A DNA stretch of 64,000 nucleotides. Origin: Amycolatopsis aidingensis. Its GTDB lineage: Bacteria > Actinomycetota > Actinomycetes > Mycobacteriales > Pseudonocardiaceae. The DNA lies in assembly GCF_018885265.1 (NCBI RefSeq), contig NZ_CP076538.1, positions 434,001 to 498,000 of the forward strand. The letters run 5' to 3'. Of the stretch, positions 50,951-60,842 are shown one piece after another (the stretch's first letter is position 1; each line of letters opens with the position of its first letter). The notes beneath the pieces were generated by a model, which searched no databases, was not told the DNA's origin, and saw only the letters and a list, made by a program, of their open reading frames with translations. Position numbers and translations under genes: made by a program.

Positions 50951-51496
50951 GTGACCGGCCCTGCCGAGGCCGTGCTGGCCGCGCCGCCGCGGCTGGGGGC
51001 GGTGCGGGTGCTGGCCATCGACGGGCCGTCCGGCTCTGGCAAGTCCACCCTGGCCGCCGCGGTACGCGCCGAGCTGCGCGAACGCGGGGTAGGAGCCGCG
51101 CTGATCGGCACCGACGAGTTCGCCACCTGGACGGACCCGGTGTCCTGGTGGCCGCGGCTTGCCGAGGGGGTGCTGGCCAGGCTGGCGGCGGGTGAGCCCG
51201 GCCGCTACCGCCGGATGGACTGGACCACCGGCAGCCCCCGGCTCGGCGACTGGGTGCGGGTCCCGGTGCCCGAGGTGCTGATCCTGGAGGGCGTTTCCGC
51301 GGGCCGCGCGTCGATGCGCCCGTCACTGTCCGTGCTCTGGTGGTTGCCCGGACCGGATCCGGCGACCCGGCTGGAACGCGCCGTCGCCAGGGAGGGCGAG
51401 GCGGCCCGCGGCTACCTCCAGGACTGGCAGGCCTTCGAAAAGGGCTGGTTCGTAGTGGATGCGCCAGAGCAGGCCGCGTTCCGCTGGATGGACTAG
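50951..51496 (+). CDS. Uridine-kinase-like P-loop NTPase
   Basis: 181 residues. Walker A is GPSGSGKS at residues 25–32, and LIGTDEFATWTDPVSWWPRL contains the probable substrate Asp. VLILEGVSAGRASMRPSL is the second strand region seen in uridine kinase/phosphoribulokinase-type enzymes. It probably phosphorylates a nucleoside or small metabolite. The GTG lies seven bases after the DUF2304 stop. A link with the glycan genes is positional only. Confidence 0.82.
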   Translation: MTGPAEAVLAAPPRLGAVRVLAIDGPSGSGKSTLAAAVRAELRERGVGAALIGTDEFATWTDPVSWWPRLAEGVLARLAAGEPGRYRRMDWTTGSPRLGDWVRVPVPEVLILEGVSAGRASMRPSLSVLWWLPGPDPATRLERAVAREGEAARGYLQDWQAFEKGWFVVDAPEQAAFRWMD

Positions 51497-51608
51497 TGGT
51501 GTTGAGTCCCCGGCGCAACGGTGCGAGATTTCAGCACGTTCAGTGATTGTTTGCCGACTCCACGGGGTTAGTTCGGCGGCCACGTAGCGCGATCGTAACC
51601 TCGCGTGC

Positions 51609-51637
51609 TTAAGTGAGCGTCCGTTAGCCGCTAGTGT
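51609..51637 (+). promoter_or_regulatory. Candidate promoter of the oligopeptide transporter operon
   Basis: TTAAGT (51609–51614) and TAGTGT (51632–51637) are spaced by 17 bases, about 80 bases before the first gene of the operon. The match to consensus is modest; it is the best pair seen in the 220-base interval. Confidence 0.3.
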
Positions 51638-51716
51638 CGGCGACCACACGGAACTACCGGGTGGCGTGTTGCCGATCACCCGGCCCGAACTGAAACACAT
51701 CTCAAGGGGTGTCACC

Positions 51717-53396
51717 ATGCTCCAGACGCGCGTGGCCGGAAGGCGCCGCATCGCCCTGATCGGGCTTGCCGGTGCACTCGCGGTCTCGATGTCCGCATGC
51801 GCCGAATCCGAACGGGATTCCGGCGGCGAAGGTCAGACCGGAGGCCAGCTCGTGTTCGGGGCCGCGGGTGCCCCGTCGAACTTCGACCCGTTCTACGCGT
51901 CCGACGGCGAGACCTTCCGGGTCACCCGGCAGATCTACGAGGGCCTGGTCGGCCTCGAGCCCGGCACCTCGAACATCAAGCCGGAGCTGGCCACCGAGTG
52001 GGATTCCAGCGAGGACGGCAAGACCTGGACCTTCACCCTGAAGGAAGGTGTGCAGTTCCACGACGGCACCCCGTTCAACGCCGAGGCCGTGTGCGCGAAC
52101 TTCGAGCGCTGGTACAACCAGACCGGCGCCGGCGCCACCGCCGCGCTCTCCTACTACTGGATCGAGAACTTCGGCGGGTTCAAGGGTGACGGCAAGCCCT
52201 CGCTGTACGAGTCCTGCACCGCGGAGAACGAGACCACGGTCAAGCTGCAGCTGACCAGGTTCACCGCCCGGTTCCCGACGATGCTGTCCCAGTCCTCCTT
52301 CGCCATCCAGAGCCCGACCGCGATGGAGAAGCACCAGGCGGACAACGTGAAGGCACAGGGCGACAGCTTCGTCTTCTCCGACTACGCGCGTGAGCACCCG
52401 ACCGGCACCGGGCCGTTCACGTTCGTCTCCTACGACGAGGCCAACGGCGCCATCGAGCTGGCCCGCAACGAGGAGTACCACGGCGAGAAGGCCAAGCTGG
52501 ACAAGCTGATCTTCCGGGTGATCGCGGACGAGACGGCCCGCAAGCAGGCCCTGGAGGCCGGGGACATCGACGGCTACGACCTGCCTGCGCCCGCCGACTG
52601 GGACTCCCTGCGGGAGGCCGGGTTCAACCTGATGATCCGCGACCCGTTCAACATCCTGTACCTGGGCATCACGCAGAAGAACAACCCGGCGCTGAAGGAC
52701 CTGAAGGTGCGGCAGGCGCTCGCCCACGCGATCGACCGCGAGACGCTGGTCTCCTCGGTGCTGCCGGACGGCGCCCAGCCCGCCAACCTCTACTACCCGG
52801 AGGCTGTCGACGGCTACGCCAAGGACGCCAAGCACTACGACTACGACCCGGAGAAGGCCAAGCAGCTGCTGGCCGAGGCAGGCCACGAGAACCTGAACGT
52901 GGAGCTGTGGTGGCCGACCCAGGTGACCCGGCCGTACATGCCGAACCCGCAGGGCATCTTCGGCGCCATCCAGGAGGACCTGGAGGCGGCAGGGTTCACC
53001 GTGACCCCGGTCAGCAAGCCGTGGGCCGGTGGCTACCTCGACCAGGTCGAGGTAGCCGACGCGCAGCTGTTCCTGCTCGGCTGGACGGGCGACTACAACT
53101 CGCCGGACAACTTCATCGGTACCTTCTTCGGTACCCCGGACAACCAGTTCTGGACCCAGGGCTCGCCGTGGGGCGAGGAGCTGGCCAAGCAGCTGGACGA
53201 GGCCGACGCCACGGTGGACGACGCCGAGCGGGAGGCGAAGTACGAGGAGATCAACCGCAAGCTGAAGTCGGAGTACCTGCCTGCGATCCCGATCTCCCAC
53301 TCGCCGCCTGCGCTGGTGGTGGCTCCCGAGGTGAAGGGGCTGGTCGCCAGCCCGTTGACCCAGGAGGAGTTCGCCCCGGTCAGCATTTCCGGCTGA
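51717..53396 (+). CDS. ABC transporter substrate-binding lipoprotein, family 5 (peptide)
   Basis: 559 residues. The signal peptide ends in a lipobox (MSAC, Cys28), so the protein is lipid-anchored outside the cell. The SBP_bac_5 fold is seen in LATEWDSSEDGKTWTFTLKEG (near residues 90–110), AVCANFERW, the GTGPFTFVSYDEANG segment and LKVRQALAHAIDRE. Family members capture oligopeptides, nickel or sugars; the gene order with two permeases and two ATPases is of Opp/Dpp type. The ATG follows AAGGGGT. Confidence 0.92.
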   Translation: MLQTRVAGRRRIALIGLAGALAVSMSACAESERDSGGEGQTGGQLVFGAAGAPSNFDPFYASDGETFRVTRQIYEGLVGLEPGTSNIKPELATEWDSSEDGKTWTFTLKEGVQFHDGTPFNAEAVCANFERWYNQTGAGATAALSYYWIENFGGFKGDGKPSLYESCTAENETTVKLQLTRFTARFPTMLSQSSFAIQSPTAMEKHQADNVKAQGDSFVFSDYAREHPTGTGPFTFVSYDEANGAIELARNEEYHGEKAKLDKLIFRVIADETARKQALEAGDIDGYDLPAPADWDSLREAGFNLMIRDPFNILYLGITQKNNPALKDLKVRQALAHAIDRETLVSSVLPDGAQPANLYYPEAVDGYAKDAKHYDYDPEKAKQLLAEAGHENLNVELWWPTQVTRPYMPNPQGIFGAIQEDLEAAGFTVTPVSKPWAGGYLDQVEVADAQLFLLGWTGDYNSPDNFIGTFFGTPDNQFWTQGSPWGEELAKQLDEADATVDDAEREAKYEEINRKLKSEYLPAIPISHSPPALVVAPEVKGLVASPLTQEEFAPVSISG

Positions 53397-53406
53397 GCGG
53401 ACAGCG

Positions 53407-54426
53407 GTGCTTCGTTACGCAATTCGGCGGGTCCTGCAACTGCTGCTGGTCATCGCCGTGCTCTCGGTGCTGCTTTTCGCCTGGCTGCGCTCGCTCCCGG
53501 GAGGGCCGGTCTCGGCCCTCCTGGGGGACCGCGGCACCGCCGAGACACGGGCCCAGCTGGAGCAGGCACTCGGACTCGACCAGCCGATCTACGTCCAGTA
53601 CTTCAACTTCGTCGGCCGGGCGCTTTCCGGTGACTTCGGCACCTCCACCGGGGTGTCGCCGGGCAAGCCCGCGATGGAGCTGTTCCTGGAGCGGTTCCCG
53701 GCCACCATCGAACTGAGCCTCGGAGCCATCCTGATCGCGCTGATCGGCGCGATCCCGCTCGGCTACATGGCGGCCCGGCGGCGTGGCGGCTGGCTGGACA
53801 ACGTGGGCATCGTCGGTTCGATGATCGGTATCTCGATCCCGATCTTCTTCCTGGCGTTCCTGCTCAAGTACGTGCTGTCGATCAAGCTCGGGCTGCTGCC
53901 GACCGGCGGCAGGCAGTCGGTCGGGCTCGACGCGACCAGGGTGACCGGGTTCTTCGTGCTGGACGGGCTGCTCACCAGGGAGTGGGACGCCGCGCTGGAC
54001 GCGCTCAAGCACCTGTTCCTGCCCGCGCTGGCGCTGGCCTCGATCCCGTTCGCGGTGATCTTCCGGATCACCAGGGCCTCGGTGCTGGACGTGATGGACG
54101 AGGACTACGTGCGCACCGCACGGTCCAAGGGCCTCACCGCGCGGGTGATCCGGGACCGGCACGTGCTGCGCAACGCCATGCTCCCGGTGGTCACCACGGT
54201 CGGTCTGCAGACCGGCGCGCTGCTGTCCGGAGCGGTGCTGACCGAGACGGTGTTCGCCTGGCAGGGCGTCGGGCAGGCGCTGGCGATCGGTTTCGAACGC
54301 AAGGACTTCCCGGTACTGCAGGTGGTCATCATCGCGGCCGCGATGGCCTACGTGCTGGTCAACCTGCTGGTCGACCTGTCGTACGCGGTGATCGACCCGC
54401 GCATCCGTACCGCGCAGAAAGGGTAG
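53407..54426 (+). CDS. Oligopeptide ABC transporter permease (OppB-type)
   Basis: 339 residues, six membrane helices. The OppB-like N-terminus is LRYAIRRVLQLLLVIAVLS. The EAA loop region appears as ITRASVLDVMDEDYVRTARSKGL, followed by RHVLRNAMLPVVTTVG. It forms half of the import channel. GTG start ten bases after the binding-protein stop, in one operon. Confidence 0.92.
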   Translation: MLRYAIRRVLQLLLVIAVLSVLLFAWLRSLPGGPVSALLGDRGTAETRAQLEQALGLDQPIYVQYFNFVGRALSGDFGTSTGVSPGKPAMELFLERFPATIELSLGAILIALIGAIPLGYMAARRRGGWLDNVGIVGSMIGISIPIFFLAFLLKYVLSIKLGLLPTGGRQSVGLDATRVTGFFVLDGLLTREWDAALDALKHLFLPALALASIPFAVIFRITRASVLDVMDEDYVRTARSKGLTARVIRDRHVLRNAMLPVVTTVGLQTGALLSGAVLTETVFAWQGVGQALAIGFERKDFPVLQVVIIAAAMAYVLVNLLVDLSYAVIDPRIRTAQKG

Positions 54427-54432
54427 TGAGCG

Positions 54433-55395
54433 GTGACGTCGCGTGCGGCGAAGATAGACAGGCTGGCCGAGACGGCGGTGCGACCACCGGGGCCGGATGG
54501 CGATTCGGACAACGGGTCGAGCGCGGGCGTGAGCCTCGCCGCCTCGGCATGGCGGCGGTTGCGGCGGAACCCGGTGTTCCTCACCGGGGCCACGGTGATC
54601 GGGTTGTTCGTGCTGCTGGCGTTGATCGCCCCGCTGATCGCCCCGCACGATCCGGGGTTGCGGTTGCTGGAGGACCAGGTTTCCCGTGCTCGCAACGAGA
54701 TCCCGCCGCCGCAACCGGGTTATCCGATGGGCGGCGACCAGTACGGCAGGGACTTCTTCTCCCGGATGCTGCTCGGCTCGCAGCAGACCCTGATGGTGGC
54801 CCTGCTGGCCACCGTGATCGGGCTCGGCGGCGGGCTGGTGCTCGGCACCCTGGCCGGCGCGTTCGGCGGCTGGGTGGACACCCTGGTGATGCGGATCGTG
54901 GACGTGATGCTGTCCATCCCATCCCTGCTGCTCGCGGTGTCCATCGGGGCGCTGTTCGCGGAACAGACCCAGTTCACCGTGATCCTCGCGGTGGCGATCG
55001 TGCAGATCCCGATCTTCGCGCGATTACTCCGCGGCACCATGCTGGGCGTGCGGGAAAGCGATCACGTGCTGGCGGCGCGCTCGCTGGGCGTGAAATGGCG
55101 ATCCATCGTGTTCCGGCACATCCTGCCGAACTCACTCGGCCCGGTGATCGTGCAGTCCACCCTGGTGCTGGCGATCGCGATTCTCGACGCGGCCGCGTTG
55201 TCGTTCCTCGGCCTCGGCGCCGCGGACGATGCGATTCCGGAATGGGGACAGATGCTCGGTAACGCGCAGGACTTCTTCGACAGCCAGCCTCATCTGGCTT
55301 TCTGGCCTGCGGGATGCATCATCGTGGTGGCGCTCGGCTTCACCCTCATGGGTGAGTCGATGCGGGAAGCGCTCGACCCGCGGCAACGGCGGTGA
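54433..55395 (+). CDS. Oligopeptide ABC transporter permease (OppC-type)
   Basis: 320 residues. A cytoplasmic N-terminal 35 residues precede the first helix (RRNPVFLTGATVIGLF). The periplasmic-type loop GGDQYGRDFFSRMLLGSQQ is typical of OppC/DppC, as is the EAA region ESDHVLAARSLGVKWRSIVF. It pairs with the OppB-type protein to form the channel. GTG start six bases after the previous stop; the end overlaps the next gene by four bases. Confidence 0.92.
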   Translation: MTSRAAKIDRLAETAVRPPGPDGDSDNGSSAGVSLAASAWRRLRRNPVFLTGATVIGLFVLLALIAPLIAPHDPGLRLLEDQVSRARNEIPPPQPGYPMGGDQYGRDFFSRMLLGSQQTLMVALLATVIGLGGGLVLGTLAGAFGGWVDTLVMRIVDVMLSIPSLLLAVSIGALFAEQTQFTVILAVAIVQIPIFARLLRGTMLGVRESDHVLAARSLGVKWRSIVFRHILPNSLGPVIVQSTLVLAIAILDAAALSFLGLGAADDAIPEWGQMLGNAQDFFDSQPHLAFWPAGCIIVVALGFTLMGESMREALDPRQRR

Positions 55396-56393
55396 TGGTG
55401 ATGGCACTACTGGAAGTTCGTGACCTCTCCGTCGTGTTCCAGCGCAAGGGCGAGGCGCCGACCACCGCGGTGGACGGGATCAGTTTCGATGTCGATCCAG
55501 GGCAGACCGTCGGGATCGTTGGCGAGTCCGGATGCGGTAAGTCGGTGACCTCGCTGGCGATCATGGGGCTGCTGCCGTCCCGGGGTAACTCGGTGTCCGG
55601 CTCGGTCCGGTTCGAGGGCGACGAGCTGCTCGGCCTCTCCCAGCGGGAGCTGGACGAGCGGCGCGGCCGGGATCTCGGCATGGTGTTCCAGGATCCGCTT
55701 TCCTCGCTGAACCCGGTCATCCCGATCGGGTTGCAGATCACCGAGGTGATCGAGCGGCACCAGGGGAAACCGCGGCGTAAGGCCCGGCTGGAGGCGGAGG
55801 AACTGCTGAACAGGGTCGGGATCCCGGACCCGAACCGGCGGATCAGCGAGTACCCGCATCAGCTTTCCGGCGGGATGCGGCAGCGGGCGCTGATCGCGAT
55901 CGCGCTGGCCTGCAAACCGCGGCTGCTGATCGCCGACGAGCCGACCACCGCGCTGGACGTGACGATCCAGGCGCAGATCCTGAACCTGCTGGCGGAGCTG
56001 GTCTCCGGTACGGACACCGCGTTGATCATGATCACGCACGACCTCGGCGTGGTGGCCGGGCTGTGTGACACGGTGAACGTGATGTACGGCGGCCGGATCG
56101 TGGAGCGGGCCGCCCGGCACAGCCTGTTCGCGCAGCCACGGCACCCCTACACGCATGGGCTGCTGGCCTCGATTCCGCGGCTGGACCTGCCGCGGGGCAA
56201 CAAGCTGGTGCCGATCAGGGGTTCGGTGGCTGACAACATCCCGTGGGACCACGGCTGTGCGTTCGCCCCGCGTTGCCCGAACGCGATCGACCGCTGTGTC
56301 GAGGTGAGCCCGGACCTTGTCGAGGATCGGGGCGGGATGCTGCGGTGCCACAACCCGGTCGAGGTCGGGGCGGCGGAGGAGGTGCGTGCATGA
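55392..56393 (+). CDS. Oligopeptide ABC transporter ATPase (OppD-type)
   Basis: 333 residues. Walker A is GESGCGKS (residues 44–51), signature [16 protein letters not shown], Walker [13 protein letters not shown]. The C-terminal oligopeptide extension has the cysteines ([14 protein letters not shown]) that form an iron–sulfur-like or disulfide motif in this family. GTG start overlaps the permease stop; two in-frame ATGs follow within four codons and may be used instead. It couples ATP hydrolysis to peptide import. Confidence 0.93.
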   Translation: MMVMALLEVRDLSVVFQRKGEAPTTAVDGISFDVDPGQTVGIVGESGCGKSVTSLAIMGLLPSRGNSVSGSVRFEGDELLGLSQRELDERRGRDLGMVFQDPLSSLNPVIPIGLQITEVIERHQGKPRRKARLEAEELLNRVGIPDPNRRISEYPHQLSGGMRQRALIAIALACKPRLLIADEPTTALDVTIQAQILNLLAELVSGTDTALIMITHDLGVVAGLCDTVNVMYGGRIVERAARHSLFAQPRHPYTHGLLASIPRLDLPRGNKLVPIRGSVADNIPWDHGCAFAPRCPNAIDRCVEVSPDLVEDRGGMLRCHNPVEVGAAEEVRA

Positions 56394-56562
56394 CACCCCT
56401 TGGGTCAATCCGCGGCAGTCAAAGCGACCACGGAGCGCGCCCCTGGCCGGAGGCCCCGCTGTCGGGGCGGCGGGGCGCGTGCCCTGGTGGTCATGCGCTG
56501 GGTCATGCCGGGCGCCCCGTCGACACGATCGCGGACGCGCGCAAAACCGCGGAGGAGCAAGC
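56394..56562. other. Non-coding gap with branched hairpin inside the transporter operon
   Basis: The 169 bases between the two ATPase genes contain no plausible gene. An outer stem (56435–56443 with 56472–56480, nine pairs including one G–U) encloses a perfect inner hairpin (56453–56458 with 56463–56468). Other neighbours in this operon are overlapping or a few bases apart, so this gap is unusual and may tune expression of the last gene. Confidence 0.55.
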
Positions 56563-57669
56563 ATGACCGAGCCATTGGTGACCGTGGACGAGATGAAGGT
56601 GCACTTCCCGATCAAGCGCGGGATCGTGCTGGACCGCACGGTCGGGCACGTGTACGCGGTGGACGGGGTGAGCCTGGAGATCCAGCGCGGGGAGACCTAC
56701 GGCCTGGTCGGGGAGTCCGGTTGCGGCAAGACCACCCTCGGGCGCGCGTTGCTGCGGCTGGTCGAGCCGACCGGCGGCCGGATGATCTTCGACGGCGTGA
56801 ACATGTCCGACCTCAAGGGTGAGCAGCTGCGCCGCATGCGCAGCCGGATCCAGATGGTGTTCCAGGACCCGTTGTCCAGTTTGGACCCCCGGCAGTCGGT
56901 GGAGTCGATCCTGGTCGAGGGCATGCGGGCGCACGGCATGGACGAGGACAAGGACGCCACGCACAACCGGCTGCTGGAGCTGCTGGACGCGGTCGGCCTG
57001 CCGCGCAACGCGCTGCGCAAGTACCCGCACGAGTTCTCCGGCGGCCAGCGGCAGCGGATCGGGATCGCCCGCGCGCTCACCCTGAACCCGGACCTGATCG
57101 TCGCCGACGAACCGGTGTCCGCATTGGACGTCTCGGTGCAGGCGCAGGTGCTCAACCTGCTGGAGGACCTGCAGCAGGAGTTCGGGCTGACCTACCTGGT
57201 GATCGCGCACGACCTGGCGGTGGTCCGGCACATCTCCGACCGGATCGGGGTGATGTACCTCGGTTCGCTGGTGGAGGAGGGCGACTCGGACAGTATCTAC
57301 AACGAGCCGCTGCATCCGTACACCAAGGCGCTGCTGTCGGCGATTCCGGTGCCGGACCCGACGGTGGAGGACAGCCGGGAGCAGATCCTGCTCACCGGGG
57401 ACCTGCCATCGCCGTCCAACCCGCCATCCGGTTGCCGCTTCCACACCCGCTGCCCGTGGCGGCAGCCGACCCGGTGCGACACCGAGCGGCCGGAACTGCG
57501 CAGGCTGGGCAGCGGACACCGGGTCGCCTGCCACTGGGCCGAGGACATCCAGGCGGGCCGGATCACCCCGCACGAGGTGCGCCCGGAGGCGGTGGACTCC
57601 GACGGCTCGGTCTCCCCGGACACCCCGCTGATGGGCCCCGCCTCGGTCACCGAAACCCTCGACCACTGA
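56563..57669 (+). CDS. Oligopeptide ABC transporter ATPase (OppF-type)
   Basis: 368 residues. Walker [10 protein letters not shown], signature [16 protein letters not shown], Walker [13 protein letters not shown], and the C-terminal cysteine extension ([10 protein letters not shown]...C). The ATG at 56563 has GGAGGAGC ahead of it, an excellent site; a longer frame reading through the gap is not supported. It is the second ATPase of the importer. Confidence 0.93.
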   Translation: MTEPLVTVDEMKVHFPIKRGIVLDRTVGHVYAVDGVSLEIQRGETYGLVGESGCGKTTLGRALLRLVEPTGGRMIFDGVNMSDLKGEQLRRMRSRIQMVFQDPLSSLDPRQSVESILVEGMRAHGMDEDKDATHNRLLELLDAVGLPRNALRKYPHEFSGGQRQRIGIARALTLNPDLIVADEPVSALDVSVQAQVLNLLEDLQQEFGLTYLVIAHDLAVVRHISDRIGVMYLGSLVEEGDSDSIYNEPLHPYTKALLSAIPVPDPTVEDSREQILLTGDLPSPSNPPSGCRFHTRCPWRQPTRCDTERPELRRLGSGHRVACHWAEDIQAGRITPHEVRPEAVDSDGSVSPDTPLMGPASVTETLDH

Positions 57670-57675
57670 TCAGCA

Positions 57676-60600
57676 CTACTGCGGCCGGGAACGGGGCCAC
57701 CAGTTGGCTTCCCCGAGGAGGGCGGCGGTGGCCGGGACGGTCAGGGTGCGCACGACGAAGGTGTCGATCAGCAGCCCGGCGCCGATGGTGAAGCCGATCT
57801 GGGCGAGGGTGGTGACGTTGCCGGTCATCATCGCGAACATGCTGGCGGCGAAGATGACCCCGGCCGAGGTGATCACCCCGCCGGTGGCGCCCACCGCCCG
57901 GATCACCCCGGAGCGGGTTCCGCGGGCCGACTCGTCCCGGATCCGGCTGATCAGCAGCAGGTTGTAGTCGGCGCCGACCGCGACCAGCGCGATGAACGAG
58001 ATCGGCGGCACCGACCAGTGCAGGTCCTGGCCGAGCAGATGCTGCCACACGGCCACGGACAGCCCGATCGCCGAGGCGTAGGACAACACCACCGACACCA
58101 TCAGGTACAGCGGGGCGATGACGCTGCGCAGCAGCAGGAACAGGATCATCAGCACGGTGCCCAGTGCCAGCAGCGCGACCAGCAGGAAGTCCTGCCGCAC
58201 CAGGTCGTCAAGGTCCGCGTTGGTGGCAGCCATCCCGGTGGCCGCGATCCGGCTGCCTGCCAGCGGCGTCTCGTGCACCGCCCGCTCGGCGGCCGCCCGG
58301 ATGGCCCGCGCCCGGTGCATGGCCTCGGTCCCGAACGGGTCGCTGTCGCCGAGCACGATCATCCGCGCGGTGCGGCCATCGGGGGAGAGAAAGTACCCGC
58401 TGGCCAGCGCCAGGTCCGGGTTGTCGAAGGCCGTGGCAGGCAGGTAGAAGCCGCCGATGGCAGGGTCCTTCGCCGCGGTGCCGAGGTTCAGCAGGAAGTC
58501 GGCTGCTTCCCGCAACCCGCCGCGCAGTTCCGTTGTGGACTCGGTGAGCTCGGCCGTGCCGTCCTCGACCCGCTCGGCTCCGTCCTCTGTCCGGCCCGCA
58601 CCCTCGGCCAGCTCGCTCGCGCCATGGTGCGCCTCGCCAGCCCCGGCCGCCAGCTCACCGAGCTTGCGTTCGAATCGTCGCTGCGCGCTGGTCAGTTCCT
58701 GGATTCCCCGCTCGGCCTCGTGCAGCGCGCTGTTCAGCCGCCCGATCTGGGTCGCCAGCCTGCCGTTGCCATCGGCCAGCTGCTGCGAGCCCTCGGCCAG
58801 CCTGCGCAGGCCGGAAAGCAGCGTGTCCCGATTGGCGTGGTAGACCTCGTTCAGTCCTTTTCGGACCTCGCGGCAGAACGGGTCGACGCCGCACAGTGGG
58901 CTGGCGTTCAGTCCTTCCAGCGCGAGCCCGATGCTGTCCGCGAGCGATCTGGCCTGCTGATACGCCGAGTTCAGAGTGCTTGCCAGTTCCCTGGCCCCGG
59001 CGGCGAGCTCCTTGGCGCCCCGCTCGAGCCGCGCCGCGCCCTCGGCTGCGGTGCCGACCCCACCGCCCGCCTCGCGCAGTCCGGCGAGCAGCCTTCCCGC
59101 GCCGTCCACCGCGGCACGGGACCCCTCGGCCAGCTGTGCGGTGCCGTCGGCGAGGCCGCCCGCGCCCTCGGCGAGCGCGCCGGTCGCCTCGGAGAGGTCC
59201 GCGGCGCCACCGGCGAGCCGGTCGGCATCGTCCTGCCCTTCGGCGAGCTCGTCCGCCGCGGTGTCCAGCCGCTTGCCGACCTCCCCGGACTGGTAGCCGA
59301 CCGAGGCTTCGGTGATCGTCTCACCGAGTGGCCTCGTCGCACCGCGTACCGTGTTCACACCCTCCACTTTGGCCACGGCGGTGGACACACTTTCGATCGC
59401 GGCCAGGCTCTCCGGGTTGCGCAGGTCGTGGTCGGCCTCGATCAGCAGGTAGTCCGGGAGCAGCTCGTTGGCCGGGAAATGCTCGCGCAGGCTGGCGTAG
59501 CCGAGGTTGCTGTCGGTGCCCGCGGGCTGCACGCTCCGCTCGTCGAAGCTGAGTCGTAGCCCGGGAAGGAAGGCGGCGAGCGCGATCAGCAACACCAGGC
59601 TCAACGCCAGCACCGGCACCGGTTTGCGGACCACCCTGGCCCCGGAGGCCCGCCAGTACCGGGCACTCGGGGCCCGGCGTGGCTCGGCACGGCCCCTGCG
59701 CGCCGCCACGGTCAGCATCGCCGGGATCAGGGTCAGCGCCACCAGCAGGGTGATCACGATGCTGATCGACACTCCGGGCCCTGTGGTGCGGAAGATGCCG
59801 ATCTCGGCGAGGAACAGGCAGGCGCAGGCGGCCGCCACGGTGGCGCCGGAGGCGACGATCACCGCGGCCACCCGCGAGGTGGCGGTGGCGATGGCGGTGT
59901 CCGGATCCTGGCCCGCCCGCCGCTGCTCGTGGAACCGGCTGATCAGGAACACGCCGTAGTCGGTCCCGGCGCCGAGCACGATCGCGGTGGTGAGCGCGGT
60001 GGTGAAGGTGGAAACCGGCAGGAAGTTCTCGCCGAGTAGCGCGATCACCGCCCTGGACACGGCCAGCGAGATCCCGATCGCCACGATCGGGATCAGCGCG
60101 GTCACCCACGACCGGTAGATCAGCAGCAGGATGACGGTGATCAGCACGACGGTGGCCGCGGTGATCACCGCGATGCTGGAGTCGGTCTCGTGCAGCTCGT
60201 CCGCGATGGTCGCCGATGGCCCGGTGACGTGTACCTCGAGGTGGTCGGAATGGTCCTGCTCCGCGGCGGCCGCCCGCACCGCGGCCACGCCCTCGCCGAC
60301 CTCGGGGGTGCCGATGCTGCCGCGCAGGCCGACCGGCAGGTAGATGGCCTTGCCGTCCGCGCTGTTCATCGAGTCGGCCAGCGCGGGCCGGGAGATGATG
60401 TCCTGCACCACCGCGACGTGCTCGGTGTCCGCACGCAGCCGGTCCACCAGCAGCCGGTAGTACTCCCGGTCCACCTCGGTCAGGCCGTCGTCGTTGGACA
60501 TCACCACGAAGGCCAGCGCCTGTGACCCGCTCTCCTGGAAGCGGTCCGCCATCTCCTGCACCGCGCGGACCGACTCCGCCGTGGTCGGCACGAAGGGCGC

Positions 60601-60762
60601 CGAGCGCTCCGCGATGACCTTCTCCACCTGCGGAATCGCCAGGTTCAACCCGGCGGCCGCGGCCACCCAGCACAGGATGATCACCCCGGCGTACCGGGTG
60701 ACCAGCCTGCCAAGCCGGGCGAAGGAGCCGCCTGCGTGCCGTGCCATGGCGGAAGTAGACAT
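57676..60762 (-). CDS. MMPL/RND-family transporter with heptad-repeat loop
   Basis: 1028 residues, twelve membrane helices in two six-helix MMPL blocks. The first block (about 160–400) includes GAGTDYGVFLISRFHEQR and the second (about 860–1015) includes VGADYNLLLISRIRDES, the Asp-Tyr proton-relay motifs of MmpL proteins. Between them a long soluble region (about 500–790) has many seven-residue repeats with Gly/Ala/Leu (ELAEGADDA-like; GALAEGAGGLADGTAQLAEG), as in YhgE/YdfJ-type proteins. Such proteins export lipids or other hydrophobic compounds using proton motive force. The ATG at 60762 has a poor ribosome-binding site. Substrate unknown. Confidence 0.92.
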   Translation of the reverse strand: MSTSAMARHAGGSFARLGRLVTRYAGVIILCWVAAAAGLNLAIPQVEKVIAERSAPFVPTTAESVRAVQEMADRFQESGSQALAFVVMSNDDGLTEVDREYYRLLVDRLRADTEHVAVVQDIISRPALADSMNSADGKAIYLPVGLRGSIGTPEVGEGVAAVRAAAAEQDHSDHLEVHVTGPSATIADELHETDSSIAVITAATVVLITVILLLIYRSWVTALIPIVAIGISLAVSRAVIALLGENFLPVSTFTTALTTAIVLGAGTDYGVFLISRFHEQRRAGQDPDTAIATATSRVAAVIVASGATVAAACACLFLAEIGIFRTTGPGVSISIVITLLVALTLIPAMLTVAARRGRAEPRRAPSARYWRASGARVVRKPVPVLALSLVLLIALAAFLPGLRLSFDERSVQPAGTDSNLGYASLREHFPANELLPDYLLIEADHDLRNPESLAAIESVSTAVAKVEGVNTVRGATRPLGETITEASVGYQSGEVGKRLDTAADELAEGQDDADRLAGGAADLSEATGALAEGAGGLADGTAQLAEGSRAAVDGAGRLLAGLREAGGGVGTAAEGAARLERGAKELAAGARELASTLNSAYQQARSLADSIGLALEGLNASPLCGVDPFCREVRKGLNEVYHANRDTLLSGLRRLAEGSQQLADGNGRLATQIGRLNSALHEAERGIQELTSAQRRFERKLGELAAGAGEAHHGASELAEGAGRTEDGAERVEDGTAELTESTTELRGGLREAADFLLNLGTAAKDPAIGGFYLPATAFDNPDLALASGYFLSPDGRTARMIVLGDSDPFGTEAMHRARAIRAAAERAVHETPLAGSRIAATGMAATNADLDDLVRQDFLLVALLALGTVLMILFLLLRSVIAPLYLMVSVVLSYASAIGLSVAVWQHLLGQDLHWSVPPISFIALVAVGADYNLLLISRIRDESARGTRSGVIRAVGATGGVITSAGVIFAASMFAMMTGNVTTLAQIGFTIGAGLLIDTFVVRTLTVPATAALLGEANWWPRSRPQ

Positions 60763-60842
60763 CCGTATAAATCGTGTTGTCCATGACTACGTGACGCGCG
60801 GCACGTCGCCCACGGCGTACCGTGGCCGTCGAGGAGCGGATC

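Noticed and set aside
56317..56562. In-frame upstream extension of the OppF-type gene
   Set aside because: It overlaps the OppD-type gene and the hairpin gap; the ATG at 56563 has a strong GGAGGAG site and aligns with family starts.
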